64,000 bases of DNA, taken from contig JAJVHS010000014.1 of the NCBI GenBank assembly GCA_022072615.1, positions 1 through 64,000 on the forward strand, given 5' to 3'. Within the stretch, counting starts at the first letter, position 1. Every line of letters begins with the position of its first letter. Origin of the DNA: Phycisphaerales bacterium. GTDB taxonomy: Bacteria; Planctomycetota; Phycisphaerae; Phycisphaerales; UBA1924. The notes below the pieces were generated by a model. The model was not told the origin of the DNA. It ran no database searches and saw only the letters and a list, made by a program, of their open reading frames with translations. Positions 50,954-58,718 of the stretch are shown here, piece by piece. Position numbers and translations under genes: made by a program.

Positions 50954-51781
50954 TTATCCGAGCGGCGGGCGCTTCGCCGACGCTCGATACACGACGTTGG
51001 TGATGGCCGCCTCCGGCAGCTCGGGCAACCGCCTCAGATGCCCAATCCCGCGACTCAATCGGTCGCGGTCAAACCCCATCTTCTCAAACTCGGGAATCGC
51101 GGGCTCAAGGAACTCGGCGAGGTACTCGCAGTGGGCCCGCAGCGCCGCGTCCTGCCCGGGCGTCCCGCGAAAGAAGTGGAACCCCATCGGCCCGCTTCGC
51201 ACCTCCGCGAATCCCGCCGTGTGCAGCATCGCCCCGAGGCGCCGACCGATCAGCGCCTGGCCGTGGCGGCGGAAGTGCTCGTACTGCGCCTGCTCGAGAT
51301 GATCCCAGTCCTCGCTGAGCGGCCACACCTTGAAGGTCGTGTACTCCGTCTCGTTGATCGTGATCGTCCCGCCCGGGCGGAGCACCCGGAGAGCCTCGCG
51401 TAGCGCCGCCGCAGGGTCCGGCAGGTGCTCGAGGAACCACATCATGGACGCGTGGTCAAAGCTCTCATCGGGCCATGGCAGCGAGGCCGCATCACCCACC
51501 CGAAGATCGGCCCCCGCCGCGCCCGGCCGCACCGTCGCCAGGTACGACCGAGCACACTCGATCTGCCGCTCTTCGCGGTCGATGCCCGACACGCGCAGAC
51601 CCGGGAACGCCCGCACCAGTTCGCCGAGCACCGCCCCGCAGCCGCAGCCGATCTCGACCAGCGACTCGCCCGGCTTGTACGCGAGCCCCGGCAGGATGAG
51701 CGTGTCGCGCCAGTACGCCGCCTGCGCGATCAGGCGACGCTGCTCGTCGGCGGTGAAGCCGTGCAGGTAGGTGTGGGACAT
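50954..51781 (-). CDS. Class I SAM-dependent methyltransferase
   Basis: The 275-residue protein has the SAM-binding glycine loop V-E-I-G-C-G-C-G-A-V near 42, acidic S-G-I-D-R-E-E-R-Q near 65, D-A-A-S-L-P-W-P-D-E-S-F-D-H near 98, and L-R-E-A-L-R-V-L-R-P-G-G near 126, as in UbiE/Methyltransf_11 enzymes. The acceptor is unknown. TACAGT stands 8 nt before the ATG without a Shine-Dalgarno, so the mRNA is probably leaderless. Confidence 0.88.
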   Translation of the reverse strand: MSHTYLHGFTADEQRRLIAQAAYWRDTLILPGLAYKPGESLVEIGCGCGAVLGELVRAFPGLRVSGIDREERQIECARSYLATVRPGAAGADLRVGDAASLPWPDESFDHASMMWFLEHLPDPAAALREALRVLRPGGTITINETEYTTFKVWPLSEDWDHLEQAQYEHFRRHGQALIGRRLGAMLHTAGFAEVRSGPMGFHFFRGTPGQDAALRAHCEYLAEFLEPAIPEFEKMGFDRDRLSRGIGHLRRLPELPEAAITNVVYRASAKRPPLG

Positions 51782-51789
51782 ACCCGAGC

Positions 51790-51795
51790 ACTGTA
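51790..51795 (-). promoter_or_regulatory. -10 element, leaderless type (methyltransferase)
   Basis: TACAGT on the minus strand ends 8 nt before the ATG at 51781. Confidence 0.5.
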
Positions 51796-51965
51796 CGTGC
51801 GGTCCGATCCGCCGAACCTGGCACAGCGTCGCAGTGCGTTTCGTCCTGGGTTTCCAGCCATGCGGATCTGCCTCTCCGCCCGTGCTCGCCAACCCTTCAA
51901 TCGGCGGCTCGCTCACCCCTCACCCGCTCCTGAAATCCTGCCGCCTTGGCGGCGATCTCGACAAG

Positions 51966-51985
51966 CCCCGGCTGGACAGCCGGGG
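51966..51985 (+). promoter_or_regulatory. Perfect palindrome in the -35 region of the rhomboid gene
   Basis: A 9-bp inverted repeat with a 2-nt centre ends 7 nt before the -10 hexamer. It could be a repressor site. A smaller 6-bp inverted repeat lies at 51940-51953. Confidence 0.35.
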
Positions 51986-51992
51986 TGCCTTC

Positions 51993-51998
51993 TACCCT
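51993..51998 (+). promoter_or_regulatory. -10 element, leaderless type (rhomboid protease)
   Basis: TACCCT ends 6 nt before the GTG at 52005. Confidence 0.4.
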
Positions 51999-52004
51999 TG
52001 GTCA

Positions 52005-53222
52005 GTGATCCCACTCGGCACCGACCGCTCGCTCTCGCGCCGCACCGTCGTCAACCACGTGCTCATCGCGGCCAATGTCGCCGTGTTCTGCGCCGTGGCG
52101 ATGACGGGCATCAACTCGCAGCGCGGCCTGGACGGCGTCGAGTCCGTCATCGACAAGTGGATGCTCACGCGCGACCTCACCCAGCCCTGGCGGCTGGTGA
52201 CCTACGCCTTCCTCCACGACATGAGCTCCATGTGGCACCTCCTGGGCAACATGGCGTTCCTGCTGGTGCTCGGGCCCAACGTCGAGGATCGCCTCGGCCG
52301 CATCGGGTACCTCCTGTTCTATCTCGCCTCCGCCGTCGCGGCGGGCCTCGGGCACATCCTGGTCTCGCCCGCGCCCGCCATCGGAGCCTCGGGCGCGGTC
52401 GCGGCCGTCACCGGCGCGTACCTGGTGCTGTTCCCGCGGACGCAGATCCGCGTGCTGTTCTTCTTCTTCATCATCGGGATCATCCACCTCTCGGCCCTGT
52501 GGTTCGTGAGCTTCCAGATCCTGCTCAACGTCATCGGCTGGCTCACCCACCGCAACGACGGCGTCGCCTACGGCGCCCACCTGGCCGGCTACGCCTTCGG
52601 GTTCACCGTCGCGCTGCTCCTGCTGGTCACCGGCCTGCTCAAATCCGAGCAGTTCGACATGTTCCACCTCTTCCGCCAGGCCAAGCGCCGAGCCGAGATC
52701 CGCGAGGCTTACCGCGACCAGCGGGCCCGTACCGACACCCCCGTGGCGCCGGCGAGCCTTCCGAAGGACGCGCCGCCCGAGATCTCCGACCTCAACAAGC
52801 CGGTCGCCGAGGCCCGGGCCAACGTCTCGCGCCTGCTCGGCGCGGGGGATCTCGCCGCCGGCGCCGCGGCCTACCGCGAACTGGTGGAGAAGTACGGCCT
52901 GGTCGCCGGCGCCGCGACCATGAGCCGCCGCCTCCAGCTCGACCTGGCGAACTACTACTTCCAGACCGCCGACTACAGCCTCGCCGTCGCGACCTACGAG
53001 CGGTTCCTCGACGCGTACCCGCGCGACAACCAGGCGCCGCACGTGCGCCTCATCCTCGCCATCATCGCGGCGAGGTACCTGCACCAGTCCGCCCGGGCCC
53101 GGGCCCTGCTCACCGAGACGATCCCGCAGCTCCGCGACCCCGAAGACGTCGCGATCGCCAATGACCTGCTCGCCGAGCTCGCCGCCGCGGCGCCCTCGGT
53201 CACCGACCAGCCGAGCCGCTGA
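52005..53222 (+). CDS. Rhomboid family intramembrane serine protease
   Basis: The 405-residue protein has six membrane helices with the rhomboid motifs: W-R-L-V-T-Y-A-F-L-H near 65, W-H-L-L-G-N-M near 78, the catalytic serine in G-A-S-G-A-V near 128, and the catalytic histidine in G-A-H-L-A-G-Y near 190. After about 230 there is a soluble C-terminal region of helical repeats (TPR-like). The N-terminus V-I-P-L-G-T-D-R matches the usual rhomboid start, which supports the GTG. It cuts membrane proteins within or near their helices; targets are unknown. Confidence 0.92.
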   Translation: MIPLGTDRSLSRRTVVNHVLIAANVAVFCAVAMTGINSQRGLDGVESVIDKWMLTRDLTQPWRLVTYAFLHDMSSMWHLLGNMAFLLVLGPNVEDRLGRIGYLLFYLASAVAAGLGHILVSPAPAIGASGAVAAVTGAYLVLFPRTQIRVLFFFFIIGIIHLSALWFVSFQILLNVIGWLTHRNDGVAYGAHLAGYAFGFTVALLLLVTGLLKSEQFDMFHLFRQAKRRAEIREAYRDQRARTDTPVAPASLPKDAPPEISDLNKPVAEARANVSRLLGAGDLAAGAAAYRELVEKYGLVAGAATMSRRLQLDLANYYFQTADYSLAVATYERFLDAYPRDNQAPHVRLILAIIAARYLHQSARARALLTETIPQLRDPEDVAIANDLLAELAAAAPSVTDQPSR

Positions 53223-53311
53223 CCGCGGTCAGCATCCGCCGTCGAACGTCGGCACGGTCAACGGCCGAGCAGCCACGGTGTGCTGGTGCGGCGCGACACC
53301 CGGCTCGCGCG

Positions 53312-53341
53312 AAAAAAAAACGCCGCTCGTTGGGAGCGGCG
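53312..53341 (-). terminator. Rho-independent terminator of rpmB
   Basis: An 8-bp stem (53321-53328 with 53334-53341, 5-nt loop) lies 27 bp past the rpmB stop, followed on the minus strand by nine T (53320 to 53312). Confidence 0.88.
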
Positions 53342-53367
53342 CTCGAGGTCTTCAGTTCAGAACGGAT

Positions 53368-53646
53368 TCAGCCGGCCTTGGCGGACTTCTGCTGGCGGGT
53401 GTAGCCGTACTTGCGCTTGAGCGCCTTGACGACCAGGCCCTGGCGGATGGCCCGGGTCGAGACACGGATGCGCTCCTGCCGGCCTTCGACCACCGCCGTC
53501 ACCTGCTGCAGATTCGGCTTGAACGTCCGGCGGGTGATGCCCGTGGGCTTGAGACCGAAGCCGCCCTTCTTGATGGCCTGGCCGCGCCACGCGCGCTTCT
53601 TTCCGAAGGTCGTCTTCTTGCCGGTGAAATAGCAGACAGCGGGCAT
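53368..53646 (-). CDS. rpmB: Ribosomal protein bL28
   Basis: The 92-residue protein starts M-P-A-V-C-Y-F-T-G-K-K-T and continues with R-R-T-F-K-P-N-L-Q near 45 and R-V-S-T-R-A-I-R near 65, the bL28 pattern. It is part of the large ribosomal subunit. AAAGG stands 7 nt before the ATG at 53646. It is transcribed alone, with its own promoter and terminator, and rpmG is not adjacent. Confidence 0.93.
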   Translation of the reverse strand: MPAVCYFTGKKTTFGKKRAWRGQAIKKGGFGLKPTGITRRTFKPNLQQVTAVVEGRQERIRVSTRAIRQGLVVKALKRKYGYTRQQKSAKAG

Positions 53647-53695
53647 GGCAGTACCTTTCACATCCACCGTCGCCGACGGGCTGGGGTGGGTCAAG

Positions 53696-53723
53696 ATGAT
53701 AGACGGCAGACGGTTCAGGACAA
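53696..53723 (-). promoter_or_regulatory. rpmB promoter
   Basis: -35 TTGTCC (53723 to 53718), 16-nt spacer, -10 TATCAT (53701 to 53696) on the minus strand. The leader is about 43 nt. Confidence 0.55.
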
Positions 53724-53798
53724 GGCGGCGCGCCCCCGTCGTTTCCGTTCAGAATCCAAACAACTTGACGAGGCCCGATTCCCATCCGCTCGCCAATG

Positions 53799-53822
53799 AA
53801 AACGCCGCTCGTGCGAGCGGCG
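53799..53822 (-). terminator. Terminator hairpin of the second PEP-CTERM gene
   Basis: An 8-bp stem (53803-53810 with 53815-53822, loop GTGC) lies 33 bp past the stop at 53855, followed on the minus strand by four T. It is weaker than the rpmB terminator but has the same stem sequence. Confidence 0.6.
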
Positions 53823-53854
53823 TGTGGAGAGGCGGTATGGAATCAGCGGATGAC

Positions 53855-54559
53855 TCAGCGGCGGCGGCGGAAGGCGACCAGACCGCCGATCCCCGCGAGC
53901 ACGGCAGCGCCCGGGGCCGGAACGGTCGTCACGACGCCGGTGCCGTCGGTCCCGAACAGGATCTTCACGTTCTCGATCTGAGATTCCGTGAAGCCCGCGA
54001 TGCCGGTGAAGGTCAGGGTGACCGAGTCCTGAATGAAGGGGAACTGAGACCCGCCGAAGGAGACGCCGTTGGTGCCGTCAAAGGTCCCGGCGGCCACGAC
54101 CCCGTAGTTCGGGCCGGAGTTCCCCAGCGTGATCGAACCGCCATTAAACCGGCCGCCAAAGCCCGAGGAGGCCGCTCCGTAGGCTCCCAGCGGCGAGGCG
54201 CCCAGCACGTTCGTCCACGAACCGTTGATGTTGGCAACAGCCGTGTGCGAAGTCTTGCTCGTCCACAGCTCGCTACCGGCCGTCATCGTGATGCTGGTGA
54301 AGGCCAGGATCGGCGAACCGCCGTCAAGATCGAACGACACGCCGGTCAGGGCGTTGCCCTGCGAGGCGGTGCGGGGCGACGTGGTATTGGTGAGCTCGAT
54401 GGTGAGCGTGTTGCCGGTGATCGTGAACGTGGCGCTGCCGCTCGCAAGCGCGTTAACTTCCGGGTTGTTCCCGGTGCCCGTAAACGTCACCGCCGCATGG
54501 GCCAAGGATGCGGCGCACGCCGTGGTTGCCACGCAAAGGCCGATTTGAACAGCTCGCAT
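53855..54559 (-). CDS. Exported protein with PEP-CTERM-like anchor
   Basis: The 234-residue protein has a signal peptide of about 22 residues ending A-H-A, a Gly/Ser/Thr/Asn-rich beta-sheet body with no known enzyme motif, and the tail V-P-A-P-G, a hydrophobic helix and R-R-R-R, nearly the same as that of the CHRD protein at 32668. This is an exosortase sorting signal; the protein should be processed and anchored or released at the surface. AGGAG stands upstream of the ATG. Confidence 0.9.
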   Translation of the reverse strand: MRAVQIGLCVATTACAASLAHAAVTFTGTGNNPEVNALASGSATFTITGNTLTIELTNTTSPRTASQGNALTGVSFDLDGGSPILAFTSITMTAGSELWTSKTSHTAVANINGSWTNVLGASPLGAYGAASSGFGGRFNGGSITLGNSGPNYGVVAAGTFDGTNGVSFGGSQFPFIQDSVTLTFTGIAGFTESQIENVKILFGTDGTGVVTTVPAPGAAVLAGIGGLVAFRRRR

Positions 54560-55306
54560 TGTCCCTCTCTCCTATAGGTCCCCGTTTCCGGGCACCAGAT
54601 GCAGTGAGGGGGGCGACATCCGACCTCCACTGAAACACGAGCGGATTTCGTGCTGCTCAGCCGGCCGCGATCACGATCGCCGCCGATGCGTCGCCGGACC
54701 GCGCTCCTGCGCGACCCGCCAATGTTCTCGGACTATTGCCTTCCCTCGATCCTCCCGAAAACGCCTCCCGTTGAAAGCGTCTTATGTACTGTAACCAACT
54801 GCCTCTCCGAAGGCCATGCAAATCAGCGCAAAATCGAGCAGCTCGGCCGCCTGGCGCGGGCCATTCCAATTATCGGATGAGCAATTCATGTATTGCATAC
54901 TCAGTTGGCGGGAATAACAGCGGCGGCACGGAAGTTTCCGACCGTCACAGACTTCGCCGAGCACCAGGTAATCCCCATTCGCAAGCCAAACAAGCCGGGT
55001 ACCGCCCGGAGTTCTCGACCGCCTCGGCGAGGCGCCGTGCGCGACGGCACATTCCGCTTTCGCCGACCGGATCATGCTCGCCGGGTGGCACCAGCGCTAC
55101 CGGCCCTCAGTCCGGCCGCGACCGATCGCTGGAGCGCCCCGGCGCTCCCCGCGAGCTCGCGGTGCGCGCGGGATGGGCGCCGCGCGAGTGTGTCACGATC
55201 TTGGGCTAGCCGCGAACAGCACGTCTGGTGCCGCGGCTTTCCGACCGCCGAGCGACCCGGATTCTCGCCCGGTGGTCCGGATGCCTTCGCCTACACTAGG
55301 CCCGCC
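54560..55306. other. 747-bp intergenic region without a supported gene
   Basis: Open frames here have no Shine-Dalgarno, no coding-like third-position bias and no family similarity. The part around 54775-54900 is A/T-rich and may hold the promoter of the PEP-CTERM gene or a small RNA; a TACACT at 55292 belongs to nuoG. I see no tRNA, repeat or hairpin terminator in it. Confidence 0.5.
55292..55297 (+). promoter_or_regulatory. -10 element, leaderless type (nuoG)
   Basis: TACACT ends 9 nt before the ATG at 55307. Confidence 0.5.
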
Positions 55307-57034
55307 ATGGCTTCCCCTGCTCCCTCGATCACGATCAACGGCGTCAAGTGCGATTTTTCGCCCGGGCAGACGATCCTCCAGATCGCCAACGCCGCGGGCG
55401 TTTCCGTCCCGCAGTACTGCTACCACGACGGTCTGTCGATCGTCGCCTCCTGCCGAATCTGCCTGTGCGAGGTGTGGGCGCCCAACCCCAAATCCGGGCA
55501 GCTCGAGCCCTTCATGGGCGGCAAGCTCGTCCCCAGTTGCCAGCAGACCGCCTCCGACGGCATGGTCGTCTACACCGACAGCCCCAAGGCCGTGGCCAAC
55601 CAGAAGGCGGTGATGGAGTACCTGCTGATCAACCACCCGCTCGACTGCCCGGTCTGCGATCAGTCCGGCGAGTGCTTCCTGCAGGATTACAGCTACCAGT
55701 ACGGCCGCGGCGTCTCGCGCTTCCAGGAGCAGAAGGTCAAGCAGCCCAAGAAGGACCTGGGCGACCACGTCCTGCTCTACAGCGACCGCTGCATCATGTG
55801 CACCCGCTGCGTCCGCTTCACCCGCGAGGTCACCGCCACCGGTGAGCTCATGGTCATGGGCCGCGGCAACAAGGAAGAGATCGACATCTTCCCCGGCGTG
55901 CCGATCAACAACGAGCTCTCCGCCAACGTCATCGACCTGTGCCCGGTCGGCGCCCTGCTGGACAAGGACTTCCTCTTCCAGCAGCGTGTGTGGTTCCTGA
56001 AGGAAACGGCCTCGATCGACCCGCTCACCGCCAGCGGCGACAACATCTGGATCCACCACAACGAGGGCAAGATTTACCGCGTCAAGCCCCGCCACAACCC
56101 CCAGGTCAACAAGTGGTGGATCACCGACGAGGTCCGCTACGGCTGGAAGTTCGTGCACTCCTCCTCTCGCCTGCGCACGCCCTTGCGGCGCCAGTACGGC
56201 GTGCTCGCCCAGACCGACTTCCCCCGGGCCTACGAGCTGGCGCTCGAGGGGCTCTCCAAGGCCGTCGCCGCCGGCAAGCACGTCGCGCTGCTCATCAGCC
56301 CGATGCTCTCGTGCGAGGACGCGTACCTGCTCGGCCGGGCCGCGCTGGCGATCGATCCGGGCGCGATCTTCGGCCTCGGCCCCGTGCCGTTCAAAGGATC
56401 GGACAAGGTTTTCCCCATCGGGTCCGATGAGGGCTCCCCGCGAGCCTTCAAGGTGTACGCCGAGAAAGCGCCCAACGCCCGGGGCGTTCGCCGCGTGCTC
56501 TCGGCCCTCTCGCCCACCGGGGGCGTGCTCGAGTTCGACAAGTTCCTCGCCGCGATGGGCAAGGGGACGGGGTCGAGCAGCGCCGGCGGCGTGATCCTCA
56601 CCGGCAACTACCCCACCGACTGGGTCACCGACGATCTCCTGGCCTCGCTGGGCGGCAAGTTCGTGGTCGTCATCGACACGCTCGGCGGTGCGCTCGCGGA
56701 ACGAGCCGACGTCGTGATCCCCGGCGCGACCTTCGCCGAGAAGTCGGGCACGTTCGAGAACGCCAGGAACATGCTCCAGTCCTTCGACGCGGCCTTCCCG
56801 CCGATCGAAGGATCCAGGCCCGAGGCCCAGATCGGCCTGGACCTGCTCCACCTGATCTCGATCGGCGGCCAGTACGAGCGGGCCGGCGGCACGCGTCCGA
56901 GCACGTTCGACGCCGCAGCGGCCCGCCGCGAGATGGGCGCCGCCTATCCGGCGCTGCAGCAGGTCGCGACCACGGCGGCCGCACCGGCCCGGCAGCGCCC
57001 GGTGGACGCCGACATGCAGCTTGTCGAACTGTGA
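55307..57034 (+). CDS. nuoG: NADH-quinone oxidoreductase subunit G
   Basis: The 575-residue protein has an N-terminal [2Fe-2S] ferredoxin domain (P-Q-Y-C-Y-H-D, C-R-I-C-L-C-E-V, then P-S-C), the His-Cys [4Fe-4S] loop (H-P-L-D-C-P-V-C-D-Q-S-G-E-C near 110), a second [4Fe-4S] set (C-I-M-C-T-R-C near 165), and a shortened molybdopterin-oxidoreductase-like domain with P-G-A-T-F-A-E-K-S-G-T-F-E-N near 475. It carries electrons in complex I. It is shorter than E. coli NuoG (about 900), a common reduced form. No other nuo gene is in the window. Confidence 0.92.
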   Translation: MASPAPSITINGVKCDFSPGQTILQIANAAGVSVPQYCYHDGLSIVASCRICLCEVWAPNPKSGQLEPFMGGKLVPSCQQTASDGMVVYTDSPKAVANQKAVMEYLLINHPLDCPVCDQSGECFLQDYSYQYGRGVSRFQEQKVKQPKKDLGDHVLLYSDRCIMCTRCVRFTREVTATGELMVMGRGNKEEIDIFPGVPINNELSANVIDLCPVGALLDKDFLFQQRVWFLKETASIDPLTASGDNIWIHHNEGKIYRVKPRHNPQVNKWWITDEVRYGWKFVHSSSRLRTPLRRQYGVLAQTDFPRAYELALEGLSKAVAAGKHVALLISPMLSCEDAYLLGRAALAIDPGAIFGLGPVPFKGSDKVFPIGSDEGSPRAFKVYAEKAPNARGVRRVLSALSPTGGVLEFDKFLAAMGKGTGSSSAGGVILTGNYPTDWVTDDLLASLGGKFVVVIDTLGGALAERADVVIPGATFAEKSGTFENARNMLQSFDAAFPPIEGSRPEAQIGLDLLHLISIGGQYERAGGTRPSTFDAAAARREMGAAYPALQQVATTAAAPARQRPVDADMQLVEL

Positions 57035-57064
57035 TTTCCCCCCTCCCCTGACCTGGAGTCAACC

Positions 57065-57292
57065 GTGCAGTTCAACGACCGCGGGATCATGATCGCGGTG
57101 ATCCTGATCGTGCTCGTCGGGGGCGGGATCTTCACCCTGTGGTGGTGGCGCCTGGCCGACAAGTGGGCCAACGCCGAGCAGCGGCGCTTCCGCAAGGCGG
57201 GCCTTCGCCCGGGCGACGAGCCCAAGCGCGTCGTCCTCAAGGGCTTTGAGAACCGCGGCCCGGCCGACAAGGAACCCGGTCGGCAACCGTAA
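57065..57292 (+). CDS. Small single-helix membrane protein after nuoG
   Basis: The 75-residue protein has a membrane helix at about 9-28 ending G-I-F-T-L-W-W-W-R, then a basic cytoplasmic tail. GTG start with CTGGAG about 7 nt upstream. It lies 30 bp past nuoG and may be cotranscribed with it. Function unknown. Confidence 0.65.
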   Translation: MQFNDRGIMIAVILIVLVGGGIFTLWWWRLADKWANAEQRRFRKAGLRPGDEPKRVVLKGFENRGPADKEPGRQP

Positions 57293-57397
57293 CATCGGGG
57301 ACTCCGGGGACGACCAATCGACCATCAACCTTCCAGACCACCCACCGGCCACCACCACCGGCCCTGGAACGAGCGGCTCGCCGATATCACTTCGCTC

Positions 57398-58618
57398 ATG
57401 CGCCGCGTGAGCTGCCTGACCGATCCCCAGGACCTGGTCAACGTCTACGGCGAGCGGATGCGCGAGCTGCTCGGCCACGACGCCACCATCTCCCTCTCCC
57501 GACGCAACCTCCAGTCGCCCTGGTACCGCATCACACGCGCCGATTCATTGGGCGACATCGACCCCTGGCGGCACACCGACCGCCTGCCGCTGTTCGACCG
57601 AGGCGTGCTGGGCGACCTTCTGTACGGCGATGAACCCGTGATCCTCGACGACTTCTCGGTCGACCCCTCCGATCCGGCGGCGAGCTACCTGGCCGGAGTC
57701 CGGTCGCTGGCCGCGATCCCCCACTACGACAACGGCGTCGCGCTCAACATGGTCCTGCTGCTGGCTCGCCGGCCCGCGGCGTTCGACCACGACCAGTTGC
57801 CGCAGATGACGCTCCAGGGGAACCTCTTCGGCCGCGCGACCAACAGCCTGGTCCTGTCTCGACGGCTCAAGGAGGCGTACGACATCATCGACCGCGAGCT
57901 TGAGATCGTCAGCGACATCCAGCGCTCGCTGCTGCCCTTCGAGTTCCCCTTCATCCCGTCGCTCAAGCTCTCGTCCGATTACCAGTCCTCTTCGCGCGCG
58001 GGAGGCGATTACTTCGATTTCTTCCCGCTCGGCCACGGCCTGTACGGGATCCTCATCGCCGACGTCTCCGGTCACGGCACGCCCGCCGCGGTGCTCATGG
58101 CGATCGTCCACGCCATCGCGCACCTGGTCCCCGGCGGCCCGCACCCGCCCGAGCACGTCATGGACTTCATCAACCGCCAGCTCGCGGCCCGGTACACCTC
58201 GAGCAACGGCTCGTTCGTGACCGCGTTCTACGCGGTCTTCGACGCCGACAACCGCACGCTCCGGTACGCCAACGCCGGGCATCCGCCGCCGCTGCGGCTC
58301 AGGGCGGCCGAGGCGTCCGTTCACGAGCTGCCCTCGACCCGAGCCGGACTGCCGCTGGGCATCATCGCCGAGTCACAGTTCGAGCAGGACTCGGTCACGC
58401 TCAGCCCGGGGGACGTGCTCCTGTTCTACACCGACGGGATCACGGAGGCACGCGCCCCGTCGGGCGAGATGTACGGCGGCGACCGGCTGAAGTCCGCGCT
58501 CTCCCGGGCGGGCCTTGAGAAACACCCCGTCCCCGTGCTGCTGGAGGACCTCCGCGCCTTCTGCGGTTCGGCTCCGGCCGGCGACGACCGCACGATGCTC
58601 GTCGCGCAGGTGCGGTAG
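57398..58618 (+). CDS. GAF-like/PP2C-SpoIIE serine phosphatase
   Basis: The 406-residue protein has an N-terminal GAF-like sensor (about 1-150) and a C-terminal SpoIIE-type PP2C domain with the metal Asp motifs R-A-G-G-D-Y-F-D near 202, A-D-V-S-G-H-G near 221, D-G-I-T-E-A-R near 347 and G-D-D-R-T-M near the end. Such enzymes dephosphorylate anti-anti-sigma factors or similar partners. The frame stays open upstream to 57293 and reads W-N-E-R-L-A-D-I-T-S-L just before this ATG, which looks like protein, but no ATG, GTG or TTG exists there; the true start may be a rare codon. Confidence 0.88.
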   Translation: MRRVSCLTDPQDLVNVYGERMRELLGHDATISLSRRNLQSPWYRITRADSLGDIDPWRHTDRLPLFDRGVLGDLLYGDEPVILDDFSVDPSDPAASYLAGVRSLAAIPHYDNGVALNMVLLLARRPAAFDHDQLPQMTLQGNLFGRATNSLVLSRRLKEAYDIIDRELEIVSDIQRSLLPFEFPFIPSLKLSSDYQSSSRAGGDYFDFFPLGHGLYGILIADVSGHGTPAAVLMAIVHAIAHLVPGGPHPPEHVMDFINRQLAARYTSSNGSFVTAFYAVFDADNRTLRYANAGHPPPLRLRAAEASVHELPSTRAGLPLGIIAESQFEQDSVTLSPGDVLLFYTDGITEARAPSGEMYGGDRLKSALSRAGLEKHPVPVLLEDLRAFCGSAPAGDDRTMLVAQVR

Positions 58619-58705
58619 CGATGGCAGCACGGACCCGGGTCAGCGTGGACGGTCGCGCGGCATCCGGGCTCCGGCGCACCCGACGGTCGGCGGTCCGCGT
58701 GGGCA

Positions 58706-58711
58706 TATCCT
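58706..58711 (+). promoter_or_regulatory. -10 element, leaderless type (Kef-like antiporter)
   Basis: TATCCT ends 7 nt before the GTG at 58719. Confidence 0.45.
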
Positions 58712-58718
58712 CCCGGCT

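Noticed and set aside
54650-55200. Small open frames between the PEP-CTERM gene and nuoG
   Set aside because: No Shine-Dalgarno or -10 at the right distance, no codon bias and no recognisable sequence.
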